Below are positions 26,286-34,622 of a stretch of 40,368 nt of DNA, in pieces. The translations under genes were made by a program, and so were the position numbers. The notes below the pieces were generated by a model, which searched no databases, was not told the origin of the DNA, and saw only the letters and a list, made by a program, of their open reading frames with translations. The stretch's first letter is position 1. Every line of letters starts with the position of its first letter. The DNA comes from Clostridia bacterium (GTDB lineage: Bacteria > Bacillota > Clostridia > Peptostreptococcales > Anaerovoracaceae), in assembly GCA_024403135.1 (NCBI GenBank), contig JAKSSK010000001.1, positions 64,830 through 105,197 on the forward strand, given 5' to 3'.

Positions 26286-26378
26286 GTGGTTATCCCCCTG
26301 ATAACCTCATTAATCTCTAATCCCAATACCCCTTTTGAACAAAGTAGACTGCATCCCCCTGCGGTCTATTTTGTTATT
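26286..26378 (+). ncRNA. Candidate ~90-nt small RNA or attenuator leader with C-rich loops
   Basis: Hairpin 1 (26288-26306) has a perfect 7-bp stem GGUUAUC/GAUAACC with loop CCCCU. Hairpin 2 (26345-26368) has a 9-bp stem with one G-U pair and loop UCCCCC, extended by AAAG/UUUU pairs (26341-26344 with 26369-26372), so it looks like an intrinsic terminator with a U-rich tail. The segment between holds AAUCCCAAU and UACCCCUUUU. Exposed C runs in hairpin loops are the seed type of several Gram-positive small RNAs that pair with GGAGG ribosome binding sites. It could equally be an attenuator for the exonuclease gene that starts at 26389. I do not match it to a named family. Confidence 0.5.
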
Positions 26379-26388
26379 CAGGTAAACT

Positions 26389-27357
26389 ATGAAGATAATA
26401 CAAAGCAATGTAAATGAAAAAGAAATACAATCAAGGGTTTTAGATACTTACCTAAAGGATTTAAACTACGCCTGCCTAGACATTGAAACTACAGGCCTAA
26501 ATCCAAAGTATACCAAGGTAATACTGGTAGGCTTTTTCTACTACGATAAACAAAGCCAAACCTTCGTATCAAGGCAGTATCTAGCTGAGGATCAGAGCCA
26601 GGAAAAGGAACTTCTTCTTGCTGTAAAGGAAGAGCTTAGTAACTTTGATTACGTGATCACCTTTAATGGGCGCCACTTCGATATCCCTTTCCTTGTTGAA
26701 AGATTTAAGAAGTACAAGATTCTCTTTACTGAGCCTCTTTACGATTTAGACATCTACCTTGTTCTAAACGGATACTCGGACTTAAAGCATGCCCTGCCTA
26801 ACCTAAAGCAGAAGACTGTTGAAAAGTATATGGGGCTATCCGATGGCAGAGAGGATAAGATAAACGGTAAGGAATCCATCCTTTTATACAACGAGTACGA
26901 GGCTACAAAGGATCCAATCCTAGAAAAGGTAATCTGCCTTCATAACTCCGACGATATCCATCAGCTTTACCTACTTAAACAAGTACTAAAGCAAGCGGAT
27001 ATGCACAAGGCCTTCTCTAAATTAGGCTTTCCTGTAAACGAAGGAATCGCCGTTAGAAAGATAAGCCTAAACCCGAAGGAACTAATTGCTACAGGCGTAC
27101 ATAAGAGAGAGGGATACGTTAACTTCAACGACTTCTACTTAAATCTGGATGAGCTATCCAAAGAATTCATCCTTAAGATACCTGTAATTAGAAAGTATGG
27201 CGGAGCATACATAAATTTGGAAGAGCTTGGTTTAGATAAGGACGACTTCTCTCACCTACCAGGCTACGTAAACGGTAAGCTAATACTTGAAAACAAGAAC
27301 ACTCTAAACTACTTAGAGATAAATATGGCAATAAAAAAGGTCCTAGAGAAATTCTAG
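26389..27357 (+). CDS. YprB-like DEDD-family 3'-5' exonuclease (RNase H-like fold)
   Basis: A 322-residue protein. Residues about 28-200 form an exonuclease domain: ACLDIETTGL supplies the Asp and Glu of Exo I, VITFNGRHFDIPFL the Asp of Exo II, and CLHNSDDIHQLYLL the last Asp of Exo III. This matches the ribonuclease-H-like family typified by Bacillus YprB. The C-terminal ~110 residues have no motif I recognise. The substrate (DNA or RNA) is unknown. The ribosome binding site is weak (CAGGT six bases before ATG), and the gene lies behind the terminator-like hairpin of the candidate small RNA, so expression may depend on readthrough. It ends inside a bidirectional terminator. Confidence 0.8.
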   Translation: MKIIQSNVNEKEIQSRVLDTYLKDLNYACLDIETTGLNPKYTKVILVGFFYYDKQSQTFVSRQYLAEDQSQEKELLLAVKEELSNFDYVITFNGRHFDIPFLVERFKKYKILFTEPLYDLDIYLVLNGYSDLKHALPNLKQKTVEKYMGLSDGREDKINGKESILLYNEYEATKDPILEKVICLHNSDDIHQLYLLKQVLKQADMHKAFSKLGFPVNEGIAVRKISLNPKELIATGVHKREGYVNFNDFYLNLDELSKEFILKIPVIRKYGGAYINLEELGLDKDDFSHLPGYVNGKLILENKNTLNYLEINMAIKKVLEKF

Positions 27358-27364
27358 GACTTTT
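27340..27364. terminator. Bidirectional terminator between the exonuclease and tRNA-Glu genes
   Basis: GTCCTAG/CTAGGAC (27340-27360) with a 7-base loop is flanked by TTTT on the plus side and an A run on the left, which gives UUUUUU on the minus strand. It overlaps the last codons of the exonuclease gene and follows the 3' end of tRNA-Glu. Confidence 0.85.
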
Positions 27365-27368
27365 CAAG

Positions 27369-27443
27369 TGGTGACCCCATGGGGAATCGAACCCCAGTTT
27401 CAGCCGTGAGAGGGCTACGTCTTAACCGCTTGACCATGGGGCC
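27369..27443 (-). tRNA. tRNA-Glu (anticodon CTC)
   Basis: A 75-base gene with encoded CCA (27369-27371). The acceptor stem is GGCCCCA/UGGGGUC, the anticodon loop CUCUCAC gives CUC, and the T-loop is GGTTCGATTCC. It reads GAG and partners the CUU/UUC-loop tRNA-Glu at 40239-40313, with which it shares the acceptor and D arms. Confidence 0.95.
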
Positions 27444-27455
27444 AAATACTCTACT

Positions 27456-27483
27456 AGTATACCACATAAAACATATATTTCAA
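27456..27483 (-). promoter_or_regulatory. Promoter of tRNA-Glu(CTC)
   Basis: Minus strand TTGAAA (27478-27483), 16 bases, TATACT (27456-27461) with TGG before it, ending about 12 bases upstream of the mature tRNA. Confidence 0.65.
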
Positions 27484-27486
27484 GGC

Positions 27487-27515
27487 TTGAAAGTGGCTAA
27501 TCTTCAAATTAAAAT
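27487..27515 (+). promoter_or_regulatory. Promoter of the secreted Ig/FnIII protein gene
   Basis: TTGAAA (27487-27492), 17 bases, TAAAAT (27510-27515), followed by a short leader and a TAGGAGG site six bases before the ATG. Confidence 0.6.
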
Positions 27516-27554
27516 AAATGTATAGATGGGATATTTTTACATAGGAGGTTTTTT

Positions 27555-28511
27555 ATGAAAAAATATTTATCCATCTTTTTTGTTTGCCTGCTTATGCTAA
27601 CTGCAGCTACTCCCTTTTGCTACGGGGTATCTACTGTATCATTCACCACAACTAATGGAAGTGTATACAGTTTAAACAAGGGCGGTGAATTTGTCTTTAA
27701 GGACGGCACCTTTAACGATAAGTGTAAGATTAAAAAGGAAAATGTAAAGCAGTTTTTAGTAAAGCCAAATGCAGGATACTCTGAACCCATCTTTAAATCT
27801 GGCGGTAAGAAGATTACCCTAGATTCCACCACATATGATCTAATCAAGGTTAAGGTTAACGGCGAGGTGTTCTACGACTACTTCCTTTCAAACCAATATT
27901 TGACCGTATCAGCCATGAACAAGGCTACTAAGGAATATGTCAAATTGATGTACGGAACCACCTCATACACGAAAATTAAGGCTTTTAAGGTATACTCTGT
28001 AGGTAAGTATACAGACATTGCTGTTAGCTTTAAGAAGGAAACTACCTTCCCTACCGAAATCACAGCTACCATGGGAGATGACATCTCCTCTAAACTTGCT
28101 AAGTCTAACTGCACCTTTAAGTCTTCTAACACAAAAGCAGTAACTGTAGATAAGAATACGGGAGTTTTAACGGTTAAAAGTGAAGGAGTATCTGATATTA
28201 CCATAACTATGGATGGTAATACCTACACTGTTAAGATTACAATTCTTCCTAGGAAGGTAAAGCTTACTGAGCTAACCACCAAATCTAAGAGCATCACGGC
28301 TAAGTGGGAAAAGGATGAAAATGCTACTGGATATATCCTTAAAATTGGAGATAAGGAATATACCGTAAATAGCCCGAAGACCTTATCTAAGACGGTGAAG
28401 AAACTTACTAAGGATAAGACATACTCTGTTAAGGTTAGAGCATACAAGAAGTCCATGGGAGAGACCATCTACGGCAAGTGGTCTAGTGAAAAGAAAATTA
28501 AGGTAAAATAA
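27555..28511 (+). CDS. Secreted protein with BIG2-like and fibronectin III domains
   Basis: A 318-residue exported protein. A signal peptide covers about 1-24 (MKKYLSIFFVCLLMLTAATPFCYG). Residues 25-160 form a Lys-rich beta region I do not recognise. Residues about 165-232 resemble a BIG2 Ig-like domain (FKSSNTKAVTVDKNTGVLTVKSEGVSDIT). Residues about 235-318 form a fibronectin type III domain (ITAKWEKDENATGYILKI ... YSVKVRAYK). No LPXTG, membrane anchor or enzymatic motif is visible, so it is probably released or held by charge; the composition is strongly basic. It is a single gene with its own promoter and a terminator shared with pckA. Confidence 0.8.
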   Translation: MKKYLSIFFVCLLMLTAATPFCYGVSTVSFTTTNGSVYSLNKGGEFVFKDGTFNDKCKIKKENVKQFLVKPNAGYSEPIFKSGGKKITLDSTTYDLIKVKVNGEVFYDYFLSNQYLTVSAMNKATKEYVKLMYGTTSYTKIKAFKVYSVGKYTDIAVSFKKETTFPTEITATMGDDISSKLAKSNCTFKSSNTKAVTVDKNTGVLTVKSEGVSDITITMDGNTYTVKITILPRKVKLTELTTKSKSITAKWEKDENATGYILKIGDKEYTVNSPKTLSKTVKKLTKDKTYSVKVRAYKKSMGETIYGKWSSEKKIKVK

Positions 28512-28514
28512 AAA

Positions 28515-28537
28515 TGAGGGCGTTTGCCCTCAATTTT
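28515..28537. terminator. Bidirectional terminator between the secreted protein gene and pckA
   Basis: TGAGGGC/GCCCTCA (28515-28532) with a 4-base loop has U-rich tails on both strands (AATTTT on plus, ATTTTTATTT on minus). It lies between two convergent stop codons. Confidence 0.85.
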
Positions 28538-30140
28538 AGATTACTGGTCCTGCTTTTACCAAAGCCTTTCCCTTTTCGTTACCTTCGTACTTAGCGAAGT
28601 TCTTGTTGAATCTAGCTGCTAGATCCTTTGCCTTAGCTTCCCAGTCTGCCTTGTCCTGGTAAGTATCTCTAGGATCTAATATATCTGTTGCAACTCCCTT
28701 TAATTCTGTAGGAACTTCTAGGTTGAAGTATGGGATAGTCTTTGTAGGAGCTCCGTTAATGTCTCCATTTAATATTGCGTCGATAATACCTCTAGTATCC
28801 TTGATTGAAATTCTCTTTCCTGTGCCGTTCCATCCTGTATTAACAAGATATGCCTTTGCACCTGATTGCTCCATTCTCTTAACCAATTCTTCTGCATACT
28901 TAGTTGGATGTAGCTCTAGGAAAGCTTGTCCGAAGCATGCTGAGAATGTTGGAGTAGGCTCTGTAATCCCTCTCTCTGTACCAGCTAGCTTTGCAGTAAA
29001 TCCAGATAGGAAGTAGTACTGTGTCTGCTCTGGTGTAAGGATTGAAACTGGAGGAAGTACTCCAAATGCATCTGCAGATAGGAAGATTACATTCTTAGCT
29101 GCTGGTGCTGATGAAACTGGTCTTACAATATTCTCTATGTGATCTATTGGATAGGATACCCTTGTATTCTCTGTTACTGACTTATCTGCGAAGTCTATCT
29201 TTCCTGCTTCATCTAGCGTAACGTTTTCAAGTAGTGAGTTTCTCTTGATAGCGTTATATATGTCTGGTTCGGATTCCTTATCCAAATTTATTACCTTTGC
29301 GTAGCATCCACCTTCGAAGTTGAATACGCCCTTGTCATCCCAGCCGTGTTCGTCATCTCCAATTAGAAGTCTCTTTGGATCTGTTGAAAGTGTAGTCTTA
29401 CCTGTTCCAGATAGTCCAAAGAAGATAGCTGTATTTTCGCCCTTTAAGTCTGTGTTAGCTGAGCAGTGCATTGCAGCAATACCCTTTAATGGAAGATAGT
29501 AGTTCATCATGGAGAACATACCCTTCTTCATCTCACCACCGTACCATGTGTTGATAATAACCTGTTCACGGCTACTAATGTTAAATGCAACGCATGTTTC
29601 TGAGTTAAGGCCTAGTTCCTTAAAGTTATCTACCTTAGCCTTTGATGCAGTGTATACAACGAAGTCTGGCTCAAAGTTTTCTAATTCTTCCTTGCTAGGC
29701 TTGATGAACATGTTCTCTACGAAGTGAGCCTGCCATGCAACTTCCATCATGAAGCGGATAGCCATTCTTGTATCCTTGTTTGCTCCGCAGAATGCGTCTA
29801 CTACGTAAAGCTTCTTGCCGCTTAACTGATCGATGGCGATCTTCTTTACTGTTTCCCAAGTCTTTTCGTCCATTGGGTGGTTATCGTTGGGATACTCGTC
29901 TGTAGTCCACCATACAGTGTCCTTGGAGTTTTCATCCACAACGATATATTTATCTTTAGGTGATCTTCCTGTGTAGATACCTGTCATTACGTTTACAGCA
30001 TCTAACTCTGAAAGAGCGCCTTTTTCGTAACCTTCTAGATCTTCCTTCATTTCATCTTCAAACAGTTTTTCGTATGAAGGATTGTGAATAATTTCTACAG
30101 TATCTAATATACCGTATTGCTTTAATGCATCAGCTTTCAT
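28536..30140 (-). CDS. pckA: Phosphoenolpyruvate carboxykinase (ATP)
   Basis: A 534-residue enzyme interconverting oxaloacetate + ATP and phosphoenolpyruvate + CO2 + ADP. The P-loop is GLSGTGKTT (about 241-249), followed by the metal site [25 protein letters not shown]. The substrate Arg block [14 protein letters not shown] lies near the N-terminus and [11 protein letters not shown] near the end. Length is typical. In anaerobes it often runs in the carboxylating, ATP-forming direction; the window does not show which. Single gene with promoter at 30196-30224. Confidence 0.98.
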   Translation of the reverse strand: MKADALKQYGILDTVEIIHNPSYEKLFEDEMKEDLEGYEKGALSELDAVNVMTGIYTGRSPKDKYIVVDENSKDTVWWTTDEYPNDNHPMDEKTWETVKKIAIDQLSGKKLYVVDAFCGANKDTRMAIRFMMEVAWQAHFVENMFIKPSKEELENFEPDFVVYTASKAKVDNFKELGLNSETCVAFNISSREQVIINTWYGGEMKKGMFSMMNYYLPLKGIAAMHCSANTDLKGENTAIFFGLSGTGKTTLSTDPKRLLIGDDEHGWDDKGVFNFEGGCYAKVINLDKESEPDIYNAIKRNSLLENVTLDEAGKIDFADKSVTENTRVSYPIDHIENIVRPVSSAPAAKNVIFLSADAFGVLPPVSILTPEQTQYYFLSGFTAKLAGTERGITEPTPTFSACFGQAFLELHPTKYAEELVKRMEQSGAKAYLVNTGWNGTGKRISIKDTRGIIDAILNGDINGAPTKTIPYFNLEVPTELKGVATDILDPRDTYQDKADWEAKAKDLAARFNKNFAKYEGNEKGKALVKAGPVI

Positions 30141-30195
30141 TTTAATAAGTTCCTCTCTCTTTTCTCTTTATTAAAGTGATAAAACATCCATACAT

Positions 30196-30224
30196 ATTCT
30201 AACATTTACACCTAATATCTACAA
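30196..30224 (-). promoter_or_regulatory. Promoter of pckA
   Basis: Minus strand TTGTAG (30219-30224), 17 bases, TAGAAT (30196-30201) with an extended TGT before the -10. An AGAGGA site precedes the start. Confidence 0.55.
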
Positions 30225-30231
30225 GAAAAAA

Positions 30232-30251
30232 ATGGAGTCCGAAGACTCCAT
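30232..30251 (-). terminator. Terminator after the large surface-protein gene
   Basis: A perfect stem ATGGAGTC/GACTCCAT with a 4-base loop directly after the stop codon, followed by a U-rich tract on the minus strand. Confidence 0.9.
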
Positions 30252-30252
30252 T

Positions 30253-33243
30253 TTATCTCATTTTTCTGTTTCCGTATTTGCAATCCTTTAAAGCTGTTAC
30301 GCTAACAACTTCACCTGATGCATCAGTTACAACTAACTTAGCTCTGTAGTAGTACATCTTACCCTTTTCTCCTAGATTATCTAGGAACTTGCCATCCTCT
30401 GATGAACCAAGATACTTAAATGTACCTTTAGCCTTGTTGTTTCTATAGAACTTGTATGTAACGGAATATCCGTTAGCCTTAAGTTCAGCAAGACTTCCTT
30501 CAAGAACTGTAGTGTAAACTTCTGTACCACCAGCTACTACGTTAGTGTTGCAGCGAATTACAAGGTTAGCTAAAGCTTCATCTACATCGAATGGTGGAAG
30601 TTCCTTGAATGTTACCTTGATCTTAGTGTCCTTAAGAACTCTAACATCCATGGAATCTACTTCCTTGCCATTTACATATACCTTGTCTACTTCATAACCT
30701 TCATTAGGAGTAGCAGTAATATGTACCTTTTGTCCAAGTAGAGCAACCTTCTTATCTACAGAAACACTACCGTTATCTACTGCACATACCTTTACGCTAT
30801 GTACGAATACTTCCTTAACAACGATAACTGCTGTAGTAACTGCTGCAACTACTGCTGCAACTACTACTGCTGCCTTAATCTTCTTATCTACATCACAATC
30901 ATCATCAGTGTTCTCTTTTTCTTTGAATGTAACACTTACCATTACATCCTTATCACCCATTTTGAATGTGTTTCCAGTTATTGCTTGACCATCTACTGTG
31001 ATAGTATCTAGCTGATATCCATAATCAGGTGTTGCAACTACTGTAACATTTGTATCTTTTTCAACATATCCACCTGTAGGTATTACTTTATTGCCAACCT
31101 TAACAATGCATGAACCGTTACCAACTGATTTATATGAAACGGCATTTGCATGTTCCTTAGTTAACTCATATTTATACTTACTGAATTGATTTGAAGTAAC
31201 TTCGATATATGCACAGCCACCTTCTACCATGGCACATGAGTTTTCTATTGCACTTACTTCATGGTATACCTTTACTACAGTACCTGCTTCAGTATCACTA
31301 GGTAAAGGTAAACGGAATGTGATGTATTCATCTAACGTACCAGATAATTCTGATGAATATGTTACATCATTTACTGTTACATAAATGATTGGTGTTACAT
31401 CAAATATCATTGATACAATCGTACCATTATCCAATTGTGCTCCTGCAACAGATAATACAAGGGCTTCTGAAACTTCTTTTTTCTCAACTGCAGTTTCTAT
31501 TGCATCCCTTACAGTTTCATCAGTTACGTCTGCAGTTAAAGCAGCCTTTGCGTCCTTAGCTGAAACTGAATCTTCATCTGCGTACTCTAATACTTCTGTG
31601 TTGCTTAATATTTCATTAATTGTGTCTTGAGTTTTCTTATCAGCTTGAACAGTCTTACCGTCTACACCTGTTCCAGATAACTCAACTACATTGCCATTTA
31701 CAACAATATCATTGCCCACGATTTCTGCCTGAGGCATATCTGATCCTGTTACTGGAGCAACTGAATACTTATGATCAGTTCCTTCATTACATTCGTAACC
31801 AGCTGCAACATAATCTTTTACATCCTGTGCGAATATACCGCCATAGATAACTACTTTACCCTTAATAGCATTATTGAATTGTTCAGGTGTTAAGCCTGTT
31901 TCGTAATTGGTTATGCCATTAACGGTATTAAGTTCTCCATTGAATACGCCCCTCTTTATAATTAATGTAGTTAAACATGGTAATGTGATGCTAGTGCCAT
32001 TTCCGTAAAAACCATATTCAATAGAGCCGTTGATTGTGCCAGTAGTGTTAACTTCTACCTGTGCACCTTCTGGATAATATGATGGCCACCATGATGCATC
32101 TATAGCAACTCCACCTGCTGCTGGTACATTTACGCTTGTATTACCTAATAACTTTACTTCGCCACAGTTATTAGAAACAACTGTTCCATTATTTTTTAGT
32201 AAAGCACCATCTAATACAACATCTGTTACTGTTAGGTTACTATAGTTTTGGATAAGGAATTTATATGAATCTGTTTGAGGTAATTCTGAAGCTGCTAATG
32301 TACCGTTTTTAAGATTTACTGTGTAATTCTTGTCAAAGTGAGCAACCTGATTCTCAGTGGATGATGAACCAACCGGTTTATTAGCTGTATATTTATGTCC
32401 GTTTAAATCAATTGTTAGTTCCTTCTTGTTTTTTGCTTTATCTAACTTGATTCCAGCTCCAACTGAGTCCTTCAATAGCTTTACTGTAGCCTTATCTTCT
32501 GCATACTTAGCAGCTGTAGCTAAATCAGTAAATGATCCACCATTAATTGTAAGTGATGAAGGTGCTTCCATATAGTTTGTATCAATTAGTCCGTCTATTT
32601 CACAATCAGCATCGACTGTAACTTGCGCACCATCAGGATATGAACTTACTTGATAGTCTACATCGAAAGCGAAGTCGTTTTCTGCTGCCGTAATGGTAGT
32701 TTTCTTAAGCACAGTAGCTCCGTAGCAGTTAGATAATACATATCTTTGAACTTTTGTGTTTCCGTTTTTTGATAGATTAGTACCATCAATCTTCATATTA
32801 TCTAAAGTCAAATTTGCATAGTTTTGAATCAATAATGCAATGCCCTTTTCTTGGTCATTTTTATTCCAAGTTGATTCTATGTTTTTTGAGTCAACATTAA
32901 GAGTACCATTTTTAAATTCTATGGTGCTATCTTTTAATAGTTGGAAACCGTTTGTTGTGGTCCCAGTTGATCCTGCACCAGGTTTGTTTAATGTCAATGT
33001 TTTGCCATTAAAATCTAGAATGAAATTCTTGCCCGATGGCACGGATACACCTACAGATGTGGAATTCTTCTGTAGTACAATAGTTTGACCTGATTCCACA
33101 GCACCAATTGCTTCTTGCAATGTCGCATAACCTTGGTCACCTATTGCAAAAGCACTGTCGCCGATTTCTGCAAATGCCATTGCCGGCATGAAGGTTACTA
33201 CCATTGCTAGTGATAGGAATAATGCTAATATTCTCTTCTTCAT
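30253..33243 (-). CDS. Large secreted/surface protein with duplicated beta-rich modules
   Basis: A 996-residue protein with a signal peptide ending near residue 25 (FMPAMAFAE). Two homologous beta-rich modules occupy about 35-235 and 236-420. Both contain an LIQNY[AS]NLT strand, an SNC/NNC turn and Y[PE]xGAQV, suggesting a right-handed beta-helix stack. A Thr/Asp-rich region follows (500-780), with an InlB-like repeat around 730-775 (GYQLDTITVDGQAI). Residues about 788-812 are a hydrophobic Ala/Val segment, followed by a second InlB-like repeat (GYEVDKVYVNGKEV) and a basic C-terminus ending GNRKMR. There is no LPXTG. It is probably an adhesin or wall protein; no enzymatic motif is visible. 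It has a GGAGGGGAG ribosome binding site and a nine-base G tract about 130 bases upstream. Confidence 0.75.
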   Translation of the reverse strand: MKKRILALFLSLAMVVTFMPAMAFAEIGDSAFAIGDQGYATLQEAIGAVESGQTIVLQKNSTSVGVSVPSGKNFILDFNGKTLTLNKPGAGSTGTTTNGFQLLKDSTIEFKNGTLNVDSKNIESTWNKNDQEKGIALLIQNYANLTLDNMKIDGTNLSKNGNTKVQRYVLSNCYGATVLKKTTITAAENDFAFDVDYQVSSYPDGAQVTVDADCEIDGLIDTNYMEAPSSLTINGGSFTDLATAAKYAEDKATVKLLKDSVGAGIKLDKAKNKKELTIDLNGHKYTANKPVGSSSTENQVAHFDKNYTVNLKNGTLAASELPQTDSYKFLIQNYSNLTVTDVVLDGALLKNNGTVVSNNCGEVKLLGNTSVNVPAAGGVAIDASWWPSYYPEGAQVEVNTTGTINGSIEYGFYGNGTSITLPCLTTLIIKRGVFNGELNTVNGITNYETGLTPEQFNNAIKGKVVIYGGIFAQDVKDYVAAGYECNEGTDHKYSVAPVTGSDMPQAEIVGNDIVVNGNVVELSGTGVDGKTVQADKKTQDTINEILSNTEVLEYADEDSVSAKDAKAALTADVTDETVRDAIETAVEKKEVSEALVLSVAGAQLDNGTIVSMIFDVTPIIYVTVNDVTYSSELSGTLDEYITFRLPLPSDTEAGTVVKVYHEVSAIENSCAMVEGGCAYIEVTSNQFSKYKYELTKEHANAVSYKSVGNGSCIVKVGNKVIPTGGYVEKDTNVTVVATPDYGYQLDTITVDGQAITGNTFKMGDKDVMVSVTFKEKENTDDDCDVDKKIKAAVVVAAVVAAVTTAVIVVKEVFVHSVKVCAVDNGSVSVDKKVALLGQKVHITATPNEGYEVDKVYVNGKEVDSMDVRVLKDTKIKVTFKELPPFDVDEALANLVIRCNTNVVAGGTEVYTTVLEGSLAELKANGYSVTYKFYRNNKAKGTFKYLGSSEDGKFLDNLGEKGKMYYYRAKLVVTDASGEVVSVTALKDCKYGNRKMR

Positions 33244-33372
33244 TTCTCCCCTCCATAATAATTAATATATAGTGTTAAGGTTAAAAAAAATATATATGCT
33301 CATACGACTTAAAATTAACATTTTTTACATAATTTTGCAATGTTTTTTGTGTATTTTATTGTGTGCACTTTA

Positions 33373-33381
33373 CCCCCCCCC
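33373..33381. repeat. Nine-base C:G homopolymer upstream of the surface-protein gene
   Basis: Nine consecutive C on the plus strand, G9 in the direction of the surface gene. Homopolymers of this length are prone to slippage. It lies in the 220-base gap between the surface-protein and DUF362 genes. Confidence 0.9.
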
Positions 33382-33385
33382 ACAT

Positions 33386-33401
33386 CGTTGAAATTTCAAC
33401 G
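33386..33401. promoter_or_regulatory. 16-bp perfect palindrome in the surface-gene upstream region
   Basis: CGTTGAAATTTCAACG is a perfect inverted repeat five bases from the G:C tract. It could be an operator. On the plus strand it is followed by TTTTTT and might stop antisense transcription; no plus-strand gene is nearby. Confidence 0.5.
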
Positions 33402-33463
33402 TTTTTTGTACCATTAATACACCAATTTGAGGTGGGTATTTTTGTACTTGAGTCCAATTTTCG

Positions 33464-34597
33464 CTATTTCTTCTTCCGTATTGCTTTCTGTGGACACATC
33501 TCCTGGCAGCAGTAGCATCTAATGCACTTCTTGTAGGTGTATGTAGCCTTTCCGTTTACAATCTTTACTGCCTTTCCATCTACAGGACATACTTCCTCAC
33601 ATATGCCGCAGCCAATGCATAGTTCAGTATCTACCAGTGGCTTTTCAAAGTGCTGCCCCACAATAGTATCGTAAAGGTTGGATACTGCATTAAGTCCCCA
33701 GAAGCTTGTCTTTCTTCTCTTTACATCAAACTTGGGATTGCCATAAACATTTGCTGCCTTGACGGCGTCCATTTCACCATCTGGTGTAACTACTGTAAAG
33801 TCCATACTGCCTAGACCATACTTTTCACCCATTACGCAGGTCGGTACATACATAGGGTCTAGATAGACTAGCCTTGCAAATGCACTGTCAAGAGCTACAG
33901 GGTCGGTGGATAGCAAAAGCACCTTCATAGGCGTTGGATTACCAGATGCAGGTCCATTACCTTCCATGGCAATTACTCCATCCATTACGTGTAGGTTTAC
34001 CTTCACCTTCTTGTTTAGATCTACCAGCATCTTTGCAAATTTCTTGCTGTCTGGATATATTGCATGTCCCTTAGCCTTGTGAGCCCCATAGACAAAACCA
34101 TACTGGTTCTTTACAGCCCCAGTTATATTCTCTAAGGCATGAGTCTTCATCTTGCATATCTCAATAATATTCTCAGTCCTTGCAGCATTGCATAGCTCAA
34201 AGGACTTAGCAATTATCCCATCAGCATTAGCACACTTAAAGTGTCCATCAAAGTCTGCTGGCGAAAGGCCATACTTTTCACCTACTGCATATATGCCGCA
34301 GGTCTTAGCTACATCAAGCATCTTAGCCCCAGGACTACCAGATGAATCGCCGTATGTTATGTCCTTTACTCCTTCATCCATAAGGCACTTAACCATTGCC
34401 TCAAACACCTTTGGATGAGATGTAATTGCCTTCTCTGGGCTTGCACTGGAAAGCATATTGGTCTTTACCAGTATCTCTTTATTAATATCTACGAAGTTAG
34501 ATATTCCTCCTAAAAGCTTGATGCCCTTCTTTAAGGCTTCGTATGAGTCCTCGTAACTAACGCATGGCACTATTGCCACAATGCTCTTTTCCTTCAT
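33464..34597 (-). CDS. DUF362 protein with C-terminal 2x[4Fe-4S] ferredoxin domain
   Basis: A 377-residue protein. Residues about 35-230 form a DUF362 domain (ILVKTNML, YGDSSGSPG, MKTHALENITGAVKNQYGF). The C-terminal ~60 residues carry two four-cysteine clusters, CIGCGICEEVCP and CIRCYCCQEMCP, for two [4Fe-4S] centres. DUF362-ferredoxin proteins are common in anaerobes and probably move electrons, but their reaction is unproven. The start at 34595-34597 has a GGAG site seven bases before it; an upstream GTG eight codons earlier is less likely. It follows the CDP-alcohol phosphatidyltransferase gene by 25 bases and is probably co-transcribed with it. Confidence 0.88.
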   Translation of the reverse strand: MKEKSIVAIVPCVSYEDSYEALKKGIKLLGGISNFVDINKEILVKTNMLSSASPEKAITSHPKVFEAMVKCLMDEGVKDITYGDSSGSPGAKMLDVAKTCGIYAVGEKYGLSPADFDGHFKCANADGIIAKSFELCNAARTENIIEICKMKTHALENITGAVKNQYGFVYGAHKAKGHAIYPDSKKFAKMLVDLNKKVKVNLHVMDGVIAMEGNGPASGNPTPMKVLLLSTDPVALDSAFARLVYLDPMYVPTCVMGEKYGLGSMDFTVVTPDGEMDAVKAANVYGNPKFDVKRRKTSFWGLNAVSNLYDTIVGQHFEKPLVDTELCIGCGICEEVCPVDGKAVKIVNGKATYTYKKCIRCYCCQEMCPQKAIRKKK

Positions 34598-34622
34598 AAT
34601 ATTCTCCAACGTAAAAAACACC

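Noticed and set aside
33386..33408. Palindrome plus T6 as terminator of a plus-strand gene
   Set aside because: No plus-strand gene lies upstream; the hairpin core is only 5 bp if a normal loop is allowed.
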